The notes: generated from the sequence alone by a model not told the origin. A DNA stretch of 64,000 bases from Streptomyces sp. NBC_01429 (GCF_036231945.1 NZ_CP109599.1:4868501-4932500); one strand, 5' to 3'; positions 39,266 to 49,126 are shown, counted from the first letter of the stretch. Made by a program: numbers and translations.

Positions 39266-40107
39266 CGGAGACACCCCCCGCCCCGGGCCCCGCCCCGGGC
39301 CTCACCCCCATACCCGTCCTCCTCTATCACGCGGTGATGGACGACCCGCCCGCCTGGATCGCCGAATTCAGCGTCGGGCCAAGGGACTTCGCCGCCCAGC
39401 TCGACGCCGTCGTCGCCAGCGGCAGGTCGCCCGTACCGGTCAGCACCCTCGTACGGCATCTCACCCACCGCGCGCCGCTGCCGCCCCGGCCCGTCGTCCT
39501 CACTTTCGACGACGGCTTCGCCGATCTCCCCGGCCCGACCGCCGAGGCCCTCGCCGCCCGCGCGCTGCCCGCCACCGCCTACCTCACCACCGGCGCCCTC
39601 ACCCCGGGACGGACCAGTCTGCTGCCGCCCGCGCCGATGATGGCGCTCGGCCAGGCGGGCCTGCTGGGCGCGTACGGGGTGGAGGTGGGGGCGCACACCG
39701 TCACGCATCCGCAACTGGACACCCTGCGCGCCCCCGCGCTCCATCGCGAGCTGTACGACTCCAAGCGCGCGCTGGAGGACGTTCTCGGCCGCGAGGTCGC
39801 CCATCTCGCCTACCCGCACGGCTACAACAGCGCCGCCGTGCGCCGGGCCGCCGCCCGCGCCGGGTACGCCTCCGCCGTCGCCGTACGCCACGCGCTCAGC
39901 TCCGGCCGGGACGAGACGTACCGCATCGCCCGCCTCATCGTGCGCCGTACCCACACCGTCGCGGATGTGGCGTCCTGGATGGCGGGGGAGGCGGCCGAGG
40001 GCGAGCGGGGCAGGGTCGCGCCCTTCCCCGACTCGCTGCCGACGCTGGGCTGGCGGCTGTACCGGGGGGCGCGCGCCCGCGTGCGCGGCCCCGAGTTCGC
40101 CGGATAG
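39262..40107 (+). CDS. polysaccharide deacetylase (NodB-like)
   Basis: A 281-residue carbohydrate esterase family 4 protein. PVLLYHAVMDD, VLTFDDGFADL (catalytic and metal Asp at about 83-84), EVGAHTVTHPQLD (metal His pair) and VAHLAYPHGYNS are the NodB motifs in order. No signal peptide is evident, so it may act on a lipid-linked precursor in the cytoplasm or be exported with the membrane partners. Coupled to the GT2 gene. Confidence 0.92.
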   Translation: MTETPPAPGPAPGLTPIPVLLYHAVMDDPPAWIAEFSVGPRDFAAQLDAVVASGRSPVPVSTLVRHLTHRAPLPPRPVVLTFDDGFADLPGPTAEALAARALPATAYLTTGALTPGRTSLLPPAPMMALGQAGLLGAYGVEVGAHTVTHPQLDTLRAPALHRELYDSKRALEDVLGREVAHLAYPHGYNSAAVRRAAARAGYASAVAVRHALSSGRDETYRIARLIVRRTHTVADVASWMAGEAAEGERGRVAPFPDSLPTLGWRLYRGARARVRGPEFAG

Positions 40108-40150
40108 CCGGATGCCGGACAAGACGCCGGACAAGGGGAGAAGGCTCACC

Positions 40151-42157
40151 GTGCGGCAACGCGTGTACGAGACCGGGGACGGGACACAGCCCGCGCCGGC
40201 GACCGAGGCCCCGGCCTGGGCGGACCCGAGGCGCGGCCAGGAAGCACCCCCCGCTTCACCAGCACCCCTCACACGGTCCGCCCCGCCCCGGCGGCCCCGC
40301 TCCGGCTCCGGCCCAGGACCCGGCTCCCGCCTCCGCCCTCCGCAACTTGTCACCTGGCTGCCGCTGCTGACCGCCGCCGCCCTCTGGAGCTGGTCGCTGC
40401 CCCGGATCGGGTTCCGCGACATCGGGGAGTTCGGACTCCTCGACCGCTTCCCGATCGCCTTCTACCTTGCCCTGGCCGTCCTCACCGCCGGGTTCCTGCT
40501 CACCCTGCGCCGGGCCGGCACCGCCCCCCTGTGGCCGCTGGCCTACTGCGTCGCCCTGCTCGTCGCGATCAAGGCGCCGCCCGCGCTGCTGTACGACTCG
40601 GTGCGCTACGCGTGGGCCTCCAAGCACGACGCCGTGATCGCGCGGCTGCTGGCCGAGGGGACCGTACACCCGCACGCGGAGCTGTCCGGCGGCATGTCGG
40701 CGTACGACCAGTGGCCCGGCTTCTTCTCCCTCAACGCGGCGCTGATCAGGGCCTTCGGGGTGGAGGGCGCGGCCTCGTACACCAACTGGGCGCCCGTGGC
40801 GTTCGGCCTGCTGACGCTGCCGGTGCTCGTACTGATCTACCGCACCTTCACCGACGACTGGCGGCTGGTCTGGACGGCGGTGTGGATCTTCCAGCTCGCC
40901 AACTGGGTGGGGCAGGACTACCTGGCCCCCCAGGCGTTCGCCTATCTGCTCTTCCTGAGCGTCTTCGCGGTGGTCGTCCGGCACTTCGTACGGCCGGGAT
41001 CCGCCAGGACCCTGCGTGCGCGCGACCGGCTCGATCCGGCCGCGACCTCCGTCCCCCCGCCGACCGGGTGGCGGCAGCGCGCCGTGTGCGTGGCGATCCT
41101 CGCCCCGCTGATCGCGGCCATCAACGCCTCGCACCAACTGACCCCCGTCATGCTCTGCATGACCCTGATGGCGCTGTGTCTGACCCGCCGCTACCGCAAT
41201 CTCGGTCTGCTGGCGGTCACCGGACTCATCATGCTCGTCTGGGATCTGACGATGGGCCGGGTGCTGTTCCTGGACACTCTGAGTACCCTGCGCGACTCCG
41301 TCGGCGATCTGATGAAGAACTCGCGGCCCGGCTTCGCGGGCGAACCGACCGGGGCGGGACCCGAGTTGGTGGGGACCGCCAACATCCTGATGGTGCTGGT
41401 GCTCGGCGGGCTCGCCGGCACGGCGGTGCTGCTGCGGCGCAGGCTCGTGCGGAGCGCGCTGCCGCTGCTGCTGGCGGCGGCGGCGCCCGTGCCGCTGTTC
41501 GCCGTGAACGACTACGGCGGCGAAATGCTCTTCCGCGTCTACCTGTTCGGGCTGCCGGGCACCGCGTTCTTCGCGGCGGCCGCCCTCGTCCCGGCCGCCG
41601 CAGGGACCAACAGGGCGCGCCGCTACGCCCGTCGGGCGACGGCGATCGCCCTGCCGCTGGCTCTGCTCGCGCTGCTGGGGGGCTTTCTGCCCTCGTACTA
41701 CGGCAAGGAGGGCATGCAGTACGCGCCCCCGGCCGAGGCCGCCTTCGTCAAGCGGTCCTACGACCGGGCGCCGGACGGCGCGCTGATCATGGCCACCACG
41801 GGGTCCTTCCCGGGCGCGTACTACCGCTACGACCACTACGAACGCTGGTTCTTCACCGAGCAGGAGGTCCCGGAGAACCTGAAGATGCTGAGGGACCCGG
41901 CCGGCTATCTCGACGCGGGCGTTCCGGACGGACGTCCGGCGTACGTGCTGCTCACGCCGTCGCAGGACAAGGCCACGATCGGTGAGGGATACCTGCCGGC
42001 GGGCGGCTTCGCGCGGATGAGCGAGGCGCTGAAGCGCTCGCCGCGCTTCCGGGTGGTGGAGGAGAGCGCCGAGGGGCTGTTCCTGGAGCACGTACCGGAG
42101 AGCCCCGAGAGACCGGACAGACCGAGCAGACCCGACGGCGCGGCTCCCGCCGGATGA
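40151..42157 (+). CDS. large polytopic membrane protein, putative glycosyltransferase or polymerase
   Basis: A 668-residue protein with about 11 membrane helices between residues 70 and 520 and a C-terminal extracytoplasmic domain (SFPGAYYRYDHYERWFFTEQ). YDQWPGFFSLNAALIRAFG and NWVGQDYLAPQAFAYLLFL recall GT-C fold proteins, but no catalytic signature can be assigned with certainty. The GTG at 40151 is supported by GGGGAGAAGG upstream; ATG 40112 is the other option. Context in the glycan locus suggests sugar transfer or polymerisation at the membrane. Confidence 0.82.
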   Translation: MRQRVYETGDGTQPAPATEAPAWADPRRGQEAPPASPAPLTRSAPPRRPRSGSGPGPGSRLRPPQLVTWLPLLTAAALWSWSLPRIGFRDIGEFGLLDRFPIAFYLALAVLTAGFLLTLRRAGTAPLWPLAYCVALLVAIKAPPALLYDSVRYAWASKHDAVIARLLAEGTVHPHAELSGGMSAYDQWPGFFSLNAALIRAFGVEGAASYTNWAPVAFGLLTLPVLVLIYRTFTDDWRLVWTAVWIFQLANWVGQDYLAPQAFAYLLFLSVFAVVVRHFVRPGSARTLRARDRLDPAATSVPPPTGWRQRAVCVAILAPLIAAINASHQLTPVMLCMTLMALCLTRRYRNLGLLAVTGLIMLVWDLTMGRVLFLDTLSTLRDSVGDLMKNSRPGFAGEPTGAGPELVGTANILMVLVLGGLAGTAVLLRRRLVRSALPLLLAAAAPVPLFAVNDYGGEMLFRVYLFGLPGTAFFAAAALVPAAAGTNRARRYARRATAIALPLALLALLGGFLPSYYGKEGMQYAPPAEAAFVKRSYDRAPDGALIMATTGSFPGAYYRYDHYERWFFTEQEVPENLKMLRDPAGYLDAGVPDGRPAYVLLTPSQDKATIGEGYLPAGGFARMSEALKRSPRFRVVEESAEGLFLEHVPESPERPDRPSRPDGAAPAG

Positions 42158-42248
42158 GGTACGAGAACGCCCGGAGCGCACCTGAACACACACGAACGCA
42201 GACGAACGCAGGAAGAAGACACGCCGAAAGCACGAGGAGGCCGCCGCC

Positions 42249-42752
42249 ATGCCGCGACAACGTACCGACGAGGTCGGTAACCCCCACTCCACCGGGAACT
42301 CGACCGCCCGGCCGCTGACCGCCGGGCCCTACTCCGCCCGGTCCCACTCCGCCCGGTCCCTGACCGCCCCCCGCCTCAGAGCCGTCCTCGCGCTCACCGG
42401 CTGGCTCGCCCTCGCCGCCACCGCCCTGCCCCCCGCCTCGCCCGCGCGCTGGATCCCCGTCCTGCTCTTCGTCGCGTTCGGCCCCGGCTGCGCCCTGCTC
42501 CTGCCGCTCCCGCCCGGACTGCGGCCCGCCGCCCGGCTGGAGGCGGTGGCGCTGGCCGCGCCGCTGAGCCTGTCCCTCGCGGCGCTGGCGGCCACCGCGC
42601 TCTACCTGGTGGCGGGATTCACGGCCACGGTGTTCCTCGCGTCGCTCGCCGCCGTCACCACGGTGGCCGCGCTGCTGCCCGCCGTCCCCCTGCCCGCCGC
42701 GACCCGGGGCGCGGCCGAACGTCACAAGCCGGTCCCCTGGAGGGGCCGATGA
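42249..42752 (+). CDS. small membrane protein (DUF1616-like)
   Basis: A 167-residue protein with a basic, Ser/Thr-rich N terminus followed by four hydrophobic segments. RWIPVLLFVAFGPGCALLLP and RLEAVALAAPLSLSLAALAA resemble the start of DUF1616 membrane proteins. GAGGAGG supports the ATG. Its stop overlaps the start of the GH26 gene (ATGA), so it is part of the same operon. Confidence 0.75.
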   Translation: MPRQRTDEVGNPHSTGNSTARPLTAGPYSARSHSARSLTAPRLRAVLALTGWLALAATALPPASPARWIPVLLFVAFGPGCALLLPLPPGLRPAARLEAVALAAPLSLSLAALAATALYLVAGFTATVFLASLAAVTTVAALLPAVPLPAATRGAAERHKPVPWRGR

Positions 42753-43909
42753 CAGGAAAGGGCCCGATGACCCGCAGGAGCCCAACAGCCCGCAGGACTC
42801 CGCTGACCCGCAGGAATACGTATCTGGCCGTCGTCCTCGCCGCCGTCGGCGCGATGATCGTCGGCCTCGGCGTCTGGATCACCCGGGACGGCCAGCACGG
42901 CGCGGCGGCCGGGGCGGGCGGCCGGGGCCTGCCCGACAACGCGGCCTCCGGCTCGATGCCACGGGGCGCGTGCGTGGCGAGCGTACTGCTGGAGCCGCCC
43001 TGCGGCGCGTGGTGGGGCGCGTACGTCCCGTACGCGGAGAGCGGCTCGCTCAAGGACGCGGTGCACGCCTTCGAGAAGAAGATCGGACGACGGCTCGATC
43101 TCGTCTACAACTACCACGACATGTCGAACACCGAGCGCGACGGAGTGCTGCTCACCCCCGACGAGCAGGAGCTGGGCCGCGACCGCATGCTGATGCTGGC
43201 GTGGGAGTCCACCGTGTGGACCGAGCCGCATCACGAGAACTGGACCGAGACCCAGCTCGGCTGGCGCGAGGTCGCGTCGGGGAAGTACGACCGCGACATC
43301 ATCGATCCGCAGGCCAGACGGCTCAAGGCGTATGGCAAGCGGGTCTTCTTCTCCTTCGACCAGGAGACCGACTTCCGCACGCCGGACGCGGGCACGCCGG
43401 AGGAGTTCGTCGCCGCGTACCGCCATATCCACGAGCGGTTCGGGAAGCTCGGCGTCGACAACGTGGTGTGGGTGTGGACCGTCTCCGGCTATCCGGGGAA
43501 CGCCGACCTGATGAAGGCGCTGTATCCGGGCGACGCGTACGTGGACTGGATCGGCATGGACCAGTACAACTACTTCCGCTGCCAACGGACCGCGCGGTGG
43601 CTCGACTTCGAGAGCAGCCAGCGGCCGACGTACGACTGGATGCGCGCGAACATCTCCGACGAGAAGCCCATCATGATGTCCGAGTTCAGCACGGCGCCCG
43701 ACCCGGACCGCCCGGACCGGCAGCGCGGCTGGTACCGCGAGATCCCGAAGGTGGCGCCGACGCTGCCGGGAGTGAAGGCGCTGGTGCACTGGAACAGGCC
43801 GGTGCCGGGGAAGAACTGCGATCTGACGGTCAACAAGGGCCCGGCGCTGGACGGTTACCGGTACGCGGGCGAGGACGACTACTTCAACCAGCCACTGCCG
43901 TCGCGGTGA
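42749..43909 (+). CDS. membrane-anchored glycoside hydrolase family 26
   Basis: A 386-residue protein with a basic N terminus, one membrane segment (YLAVVLAAVGAMIVGLGVWI, about 25-45) and an extracellular GH26 (beta-mannanase-like) domain. AWWGAYVPYAESGSLKDAV starts the barrel; the acid/base Glu lies in FFSFDQETDFR (around residue 205) and the nucleophile Glu in MMSEFSTA (around 311). GH26 members in exopolysaccharide loci trim or process the polymer. The 3' end overlaps the convergent flippase gene by 31 bases. Confidence 0.9.
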   Translation: MTGKGPMTRRSPTARRTPLTRRNTYLAVVLAAVGAMIVGLGVWITRDGQHGAAAGAGGRGLPDNAASGSMPRGACVASVLLEPPCGAWWGAYVPYAESGSLKDAVHAFEKKIGRRLDLVYNYHDMSNTERDGVLLTPDEQELGRDRMLMLAWESTVWTEPHHENWTETQLGWREVASGKYDRDIIDPQARRLKAYGKRVFFSFDQETDFRTPDAGTPEEFVAAYRHIHERFGKLGVDNVVWVWTVSGYPGNADLMKALYPGDAYVDWIGMDQYNYFRCQRTARWLDFESSQRPTYDWMRANISDEKPIMMSEFSTAPDPDRPDRQRGWYREIPKVAPTLPGVKALVHWNRPVPGKNCDLTVNKGPALDGYRYAGEDDYFNQPLPSR

Positions 43910-46137
43910 CGTGCGCGCCGGTGCGAGCGGTGACGGCGCAGGGCGCAGGTCCCGGCCGCCACGCCGAGAAGCCCCAGGGCCACGGGTACGGCGGCGGTCG
44001 CGAACGCGCCCTGCGCCGCCCAGCCGGCGACCGCGAGCAGCCACACCGCGCTCGCGGTGAGCCGCGGGTCCGTACGCAGCGCCCAGAGGATGACGGCGGC
44101 GAGCACGAGGCAGACCAGTTGGAGGACGACGGGCAGGACGCGCAGCGCGGTGTCGGTGCCGACGCCCGCACCCGCGCCCATGCCTGTACCCGTACCCGTG
44201 CCGTCGAGCGCCGTCACCCGGGCCAGCGACTGCGCGAGCGGCTCGTGCCAGAGCCCCGACGCCCGGTCCGGCCGTACGCCGAGCAGCGGCGCCGCGGAGT
44301 GCAGCGAGGCGAACGTGATCAGCGGCCCCAGCGCGAGCAGCGCCGCTCCCGGCCGTACGAGAGAGACGGCCGCGCACTGGACGACGATCAGCAGAATGCC
44401 CGCGACGACGGTGAACGGCGGCAGTACGTCCAGCAGTTGCACCCCGGTGAGCCGGTCCCGGCCGATGTCCCCGACGCGCAGGAGCGGCGCCCAGAACAGC
44501 CCGGCCGAGACCCCGAGCAGCAGCCACAGGAAGGTGACGAGCCGCCCCTCGTCGACACGCGGGGCGGGCGCGGGAGGGGCTCCGGTGGGCACCATCAGGC
44601 CGAAGGCGGGAGTCGCGGTGTCGTGCGAGCCGCGCGACCAGTCGGGCAGTGGATCCGGGGAAGGCGCCTTGGCGACGGCGGTTCCGGTACGGAGCCGAGC
44701 GGCCTCGCGGGCCCAGCGCGTCCCGTACCCGTCGGCGTCCGCCCGGGAGGCTCCGGACGTACGGCGCGAACCGGCCCGCGGCGAAGCGGCTCTGTACGGT
44801 CCCGCCCCCCGCGGAATCGCCGCGCCCCCGCCCGAGCGCAGCGCCGCACGCAGCCCCGGCGCCGCGACCAGCGCGACCAGCGTCATCGACAGCAGCATCG
44901 CGAGACCGGCCCCGGCGATCCCCGCCCCGCCCGGCCCGAGCAGATACAGCGCGCTGCCGAGCACGAGCACGCACATGCTGCCCTGCAACGCGGCGAGCAT
45001 GCCCGTACGCCCCTGGACGCGCAGCACCCCGATGTACAGCTCGACCACCACCCGGGGCAGCGCGGCGGCGGCCAGCAGCCGTAACACCGTCGTGCCGTGG
45101 CGGGCGTAGTCGGCGCCGAACGGCGCGAGGATCTGCGGGGCGAAGACCACCAGCACCAGGACCACCGGCACCAGCAGCAGCGCCATCCGGCGCAGCGCTC
45201 CCCGTACGCCCTCGGCCAGCCGCTCCGGGCTGTGGGAGGCGTGCGCGGTGAGCGAGGAGGCCATGTTGATGGCCATGAACTCCATGGTGCCGCCGACCGT
45301 GTAGGCCGTGTAGAAGAAGGCGTTGTGCGCGGAGTCGAAGCGCACAGCGACCAGCACCGGCAGCAGATTGATCATCGCGAGGCTGAACAGCGCCCCGACC
45401 GAGTCACCGGCGAGGAACCGCCCGATGTCGGCCGCTCGCGGCGGCTCGCGGTCGCGGTCGGCGGCGGCCTGGCGCGGGATGAGCCTGCGGAACACCAGCC
45501 AGCCGAGCGGCAGTACGGACAGGGCGATGGCCGCCGCCCAGGACACGAAGACGCCCAGGACCGGCATCGCCGTCGCGAACGCGGCGAGCAGCAGCAGCTT
45601 GCCGATGGAGAAGGCGGCGTTGCCGACGGGCACCCAGAAGGCACGGCGCAGCCCGGTCAGCACTCCGTCCTGGAGGGTGAGCAGCGCCCAGGCGACACAG
45701 GAGGCGGTGAAGACGAGCCCGGCGGTGAGCCCGCGCAGCGGCGCGTACGAGGGTCCCCACCGGTCGAGGGTCGCCAGGAACACCACGCACGCCACGCTCA
45801 CGACGAGCGAGCTGACGGCGTACGTCCGCCACACCAGCGGCCCGGTCGCCCGGCCGGCCCGGGGGACGTAGCGGACCACCGCGCCGATCATGGTGGTGGC
45901 GGTGAGGGAGGCGAGCAGCCGCATGGCGGCGATGGCGGCGGACCCCTGGCCGACGGCCTCCTCGGTGTAGTAGCGCGCGGCGACGAGCCAGAAGCCGAGG
46001 CCGAGGGCGGCGGAGACGCCGGTGGAGAGCATGAGGGCGTAGGCGTTGCGGAACATGGAGTCGCCGCCGCGCTCGGCGGGTTCCGGGGAATGGGCCGAGG
46101 CGGGAGCGGGCCGTAAACGGGTGGTGTCAGCCACCAC
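43879..46137 (-). CDS. polysaccharide flippase-like membrane protein with extra C-terminal membrane domain
   Basis: A 752-residue protein. Residues 30-450 form a Wzx/MATE-type unit of about 12 helices, starting MFRNAYALMLSTGVSAALGL and including YYTEEAVGQGSAAIAAMRLL, the usual start of O-antigen/teichuronic acid flippases. A linker of about 90 residues is rich in Arg/Ser/Ala. The C-terminal 240 residues carry about six further helices not found in Wzx. The GTG at 46137 has GGAGGAG 7 bases upstream and overlaps the aminotransferase stop. Probably exports the lipid-linked glycan made here. Confidence 0.82.
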   Translation of the reverse strand: MVADTTRLRPAPASAHSPEPAERGGDSMFRNAYALMLSTGVSAALGLGFWLVAARYYTEEAVGQGSAAIAAMRLLASLTATTMIGAVVRYVPRAGRATGPLVWRTYAVSSLVVSVACVVFLATLDRWGPSYAPLRGLTAGLVFTASCVAWALLTLQDGVLTGLRRAFWVPVGNAAFSIGKLLLLAAFATAMPVLGVFVSWAAAIALSVLPLGWLVFRRLIPRQAAADRDREPPRAADIGRFLAGDSVGALFSLAMINLLPVLVAVRFDSAHNAFFYTAYTVGGTMEFMAINMASSLTAHASHSPERLAEGVRGALRRMALLLVPVVLVLVVFAPQILAPFGADYARHGTTVLRLLAAAALPRVVVELYIGVLRVQGRTGMLAALQGSMCVLVLGSALYLLGPGGAGIAGAGLAMLLSMTLVALVAAPGLRAALRSGGGAAIPRGAGPYRAASPRAGSRRTSGASRADADGYGTRWAREAARLRTGTAVAKAPSPDPLPDWSRGSHDTATPAFGLMVPTGAPPAPAPRVDEGRLVTFLWLLLGVSAGLFWAPLLRVGDIGRDRLTGVQLLDVLPPFTVVAGILLIVVQCAAVSLVRPGAALLALGPLITFASLHSAAPLLGVRPDRASGLWHEPLAQSLARVTALDGTGTGTGMGAGAGVGTDTALRVLPVVLQLVCLVLAAVILWALRTDPRLTASAVWLLAVAGWAAQGAFATAAVPVALGLLGVAAGTCALRRHRSHRRARHRDGSGWLK

Positions 46138-47443
46138 TGCCCAACTCCTCCGGTGCCACGTCCACGTCCACGTCCGCATCCGCATCCGCACCCACTTCCG
46201 CGGGACGCGCCCCGGCCTCCCGGAGTACGGAGAGCACCTGTCCGGCCCTGCGCGGGTCGACGGGCAGGGCGTGCCGGGCGAACCAGGCGGCCGGCGCGGG
46301 CGCGGGCGACGGATCGGTGAAGTCGGGGCCCGCCCAGTCGTCGAGTGGCGGATCGTAGAGATAACCGGTGGTCAGACGGTGCCGGGCGAGGGCCGCGACC
46401 GCCGCGTCGCGGTCCTCGACGAGTAACGGCACCCGAAAGAGGGGCTGCACGGTCCTGGCGGCGTTGACGCCCTCGCCGACGACCGCGTCAGTGCTGACGG
46501 TTGCGTCCGCGCCGACGGCTGCGTCCGGCGCGGCCCAGGGGCTGGCCAACAGCTCCTCCGTACCGGCCCGATGGGCGGCGAGCGTCCGGTCGAGCCCGGC
46601 CAGCAGCCGTTCCGTACGGCGCAGCCGCGTCCGGCCGGGCCGGAGCCGGTAGTCGTGCATGTCGACCCGTACCCAGGAGTGGAAGGCCGCCAGATCCGGC
46701 GCCTCCGTCAGCGCCCGACTCAACTCCCCGGGTCGTAACTCCATCCGGATATGGGCGCGTTCCTCCTGCCCGAGCAGCCGCAACGCGGTGCGCGCGGCGC
46801 GCACCAGCCGCAGCCCCCGTACCGCCGCCTCGGCGTACGGCCTTACCGCGTAGGCCAGTTCGGCGCCTGGCCGCGTGGGCAGCAGCAACGCGTCACGCGC
46901 GGCGGCCAGCTCGTCCCGTACCCCCGGCTCCGCGACCGCCAGGAACCCCCCGGTCTTGGCGCCCACATGCTTGGACAGGCTGAACACGGCGGCGTCCCCG
47001 AACGACCCGACCGGGCGGCCCGCCACCGTGCTCCCGATGGCGTGGGCGGCATCCTCGATCAGCGGAATCCCCAACGTGTCGCAACGGAGCCGGAGTTGCG
47101 CCACGGGATCGGGATTACCGTACAGATTGGTGGTGATGACGCCGGACAGCCCGCTCCAGACGCCCTCCTCCACCGAGTCGACGTCGATCGACCCGTCGTA
47201 CGGATTCAACGGCGCCTGCACCGGCCGCAGTCCGGCCGCGAGCACGACGAAGAAGATGACGTCGTCGTTGACCGGCGACATGAGCACCCGCCCGCCGGGC
47301 GGACACCAGTGCCGCAGCGCGAGGTAGAGCCCGATCCGGCACGACGGCACGTACAGACACTCCCTGCCGAGGCGCTGGCGCATCGACGTCTCCAACGCCG
47401 CGTACGCCGAGTGCTCCGCCGGGGAGCCCTCCCCAAGAGCCAT
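46127..47443 (-). CDS. DegT/DnrJ/EryC1 family aminotransferase
   Basis: A 438-residue PLP-dependent fold I protein. LYVPSCRIGLYLALRHW, GVITTNLYGNPDPVAQL, LIEDAAHAIGSTVAGR and AAVFSLSKHVGAKTGGFLAV (PLP lysine in SLSKH) are the DegT motifs. Family members aminate keto-sugars on nucleotide carriers. An Ala/Val/Asp-rich insert lies near 320-345, and the C terminus ends in Asp/Val/Ala repeats. GGGGGGAA upstream supports the ATG at 47443. Coupled to the flippase gene. Confidence 0.88.
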   Translation of the reverse strand: MALGEGSPAEHSAYAALETSMRQRLGRECLYVPSCRIGLYLALRHWCPPGGRVLMSPVNDDVIFFVVLAAGLRPVQAPLNPYDGSIDVDSVEEGVWSGLSGVITTNLYGNPDPVAQLRLRCDTLGIPLIEDAAHAIGSTVAGRPVGSFGDAAVFSLSKHVGAKTGGFLAVAEPGVRDELAAARDALLLPTRPGAELAYAVRPYAEAAVRGLRLVRAARTALRLLGQEERAHIRMELRPGELSRALTEAPDLAAFHSWVRVDMHDYRLRPGRTRLRRTERLLAGLDRTLAAHRAGTEELLASPWAAPDAAVGADATVSTDAVVGEGVNAARTVQPLFRVPLLVEDRDAAVAALARHRLTTGYLYDPPLDDWAGPDFTDPSPAPAPAAWFARHALPVDPRRAGQVLSVLREAGARPAEVGADADADVDVDVAPEELGSGG

Positions 47444-47552
47444 GCGTATTCCCCCCTGCCCGGGCTCAATGTGGCCCATACCGGGCGGCCCGTCAATACG
47501 GCGAAGACGGGACGGAGGCGGTGGAACGGGGGCGGGAGGGCAGAGGCAATGA

Positions 47553-48932
47553 CTACCTGTCGGTCACGCGCCCGAAGCAGCGCTCCAGTTCGTCCACGTT
47601 GTAGAACGAACTGCCCTTCGAGACGGGCCGGCAGCCGGTCTTGAAGGCGGTCTCCTTCTCGTTGTAGAGCATCCGTACGAGATACACGGAGCCCTTACGG
47701 AACAGATCCCACTGGATGTTCGCGGCCATGGGCGCGACCGAGGCACCGCGCCAGGGGTTGTCCGCGTACGTGTACGGACGGGCCGGCGACGCGGGGCGTT
47801 CGCTGCCGGGGAGCTTCATCAGGGCGGCCAGCGGCATGATCTCCTCGGCGTGGGTGAAGCGGAGGACGGCGCCGAAGTCGCCCTTGCCGGACCGCTTGGC
47901 CTCGATCTGCCGGAAGAGATCGTCCAGCAGGACGTCCGCCATCCGGTAGGTGATGTCGGAGTCGCTGAAGCCGGGACCGTTCTCGTAGAAGCTCTCGGCA
48001 TCGTCCAGATATCCGAACCAGGCGGCGCCAGGGGCACCGATGTACCGGTCGAAGCGCCGCCAGTCGCCCTCGGCGCTCATGCTGGGGGCGATGGCGTAGA
48101 GGCTGTGGACGGCCTCGGCGGCGGCGACCTGGTCGGCGGCCGGCATCCGGTCCACAAAGGCGGCGGAGAAGGACTTCCGCAGCACATCACGGGCGGCGGC
48201 CCGGGTGCGGGGCTGCTCCCGGATCTTCTTCAGGGTGGCGGCGAGGCGCTGGTCGTTGTCGAGGTAGTCGCGGTAGGCGGCGCCGCCGTCGGACTTGTGG
48301 AAGTAGAGCAGGTCCGCGTCCGTACGCGCGGGGTCGACCAGCGGCCCGAGCTTCGGATCGGCGGCGACGAGCGCCCCCGCGAACTCCGTACCGCTGTCCA
48401 CCGCGCGGCCCTTGCCCGAGCTGACGACATCGATGCGCTCGCCGTTGGCGGGCATGGCGTCGAACAACGCGGGCAGCCGCTCGCGCAGCCGTACCGCCGT
48501 ATCCCGCAACTCCCGCTTCCCGCGCCCGCTCAGCTCCCCGTACCCGACCTTCGCCATGGCATCCAGCAGCCGCCGGACCTCGGGCCCGAGCGACGCCCCG
48601 AGCGAGGTCAGCGCACCCTCCCGCCCGGCCTTCGCCCACAGCGCGAGGACCAGATCCCCGTCCTCGCCGCTGGTGGCGGCCCGCGACCCGTGCCGCGACA
48701 CGTTCTCCGTGAACACGGGAACGAACCCGGCGGGCGCGCGCTGATAGGAACGGGCGTCCTGCTGGGGCCGGTAGGGCGCCTTGGTGGCGTACGAAGTCCG
48801 CGCCTGCCCATGGTCGGTATGAGCGGACGTACGAGCGGACGTACGAGCCGACGCCTGAGCGGAGGCCGCGGCCGCGGACGGCAGCAGCGCGGCAAGCGCG
48901 AGTGCGATGACGGGGAGGGTGACGCGTCGCAT
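47553..48932 (-). CDS. secreted histidine-type phosphatase
   Basis: A 459-residue exported phosphatase of histidine phosphatase clade 2 (acid phosphatase/phytase group). The N terminus MRRVTLPVIALALAALLPSA is a signal peptide with likely cleavage after AAASA. The phosphohistidine motif is SRHGSRAAT, and the proton donor region is RFTHAEEIMPL (HAE instead of HD). VVSSGKGRAVDSG supplies the second Arg. Four Cys are not apparent. ATG 48953 is an alternative start. Likely releases phosphate from inositol phosphates or other esters outside the cell. Confidence 0.9.
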   Translation of the reverse strand: MRRVTLPVIALALAALLPSAAAASAQASARTSARTSAHTDHGQARTSYATKAPYRPQQDARSYQRAPAGFVPVFTENVSRHGSRAATSGEDGDLVLALWAKAGREGALTSLGASLGPEVRRLLDAMAKVGYGELSGRGKRELRDTAVRLRERLPALFDAMPANGERIDVVSSGKGRAVDSGTEFAGALVAADPKLGPLVDPARTDADLLYFHKSDGGAAYRDYLDNDQRLAATLKKIREQPRTRAAARDVLRKSFSAAFVDRMPAADQVAAAEAVHSLYAIAPSMSAEGDWRRFDRYIGAPGAAWFGYLDDAESFYENGPGFSDSDITYRMADVLLDDLFRQIEAKRSGKGDFGAVLRFTHAEEIMPLAALMKLPGSERPASPARPYTYADNPWRGASVAPMAANIQWDLFRKGSVYLVRMLYNEKETAFKTGCRPVSKGSSFYNVDELERCFGRVTDR

Positions 48933-49126
48933 GGTCCTCTGGTCCTCATTCATGTCGCCCCACGGTGGCCCGCCGACATGAACGAGACGTGACCGCCACA
49001 CGGCATCGGCCCGGAGGCGCGCTCGGCCGCGGCGGGGCTGCCCCGTCGAGTGCGACGTCAGAGCGGGGAGAGCAGCCGAGAATGGCTCCAACGTCGCACA
49101 TCGGGGCGCGCTCGTCACGAGCGCGA

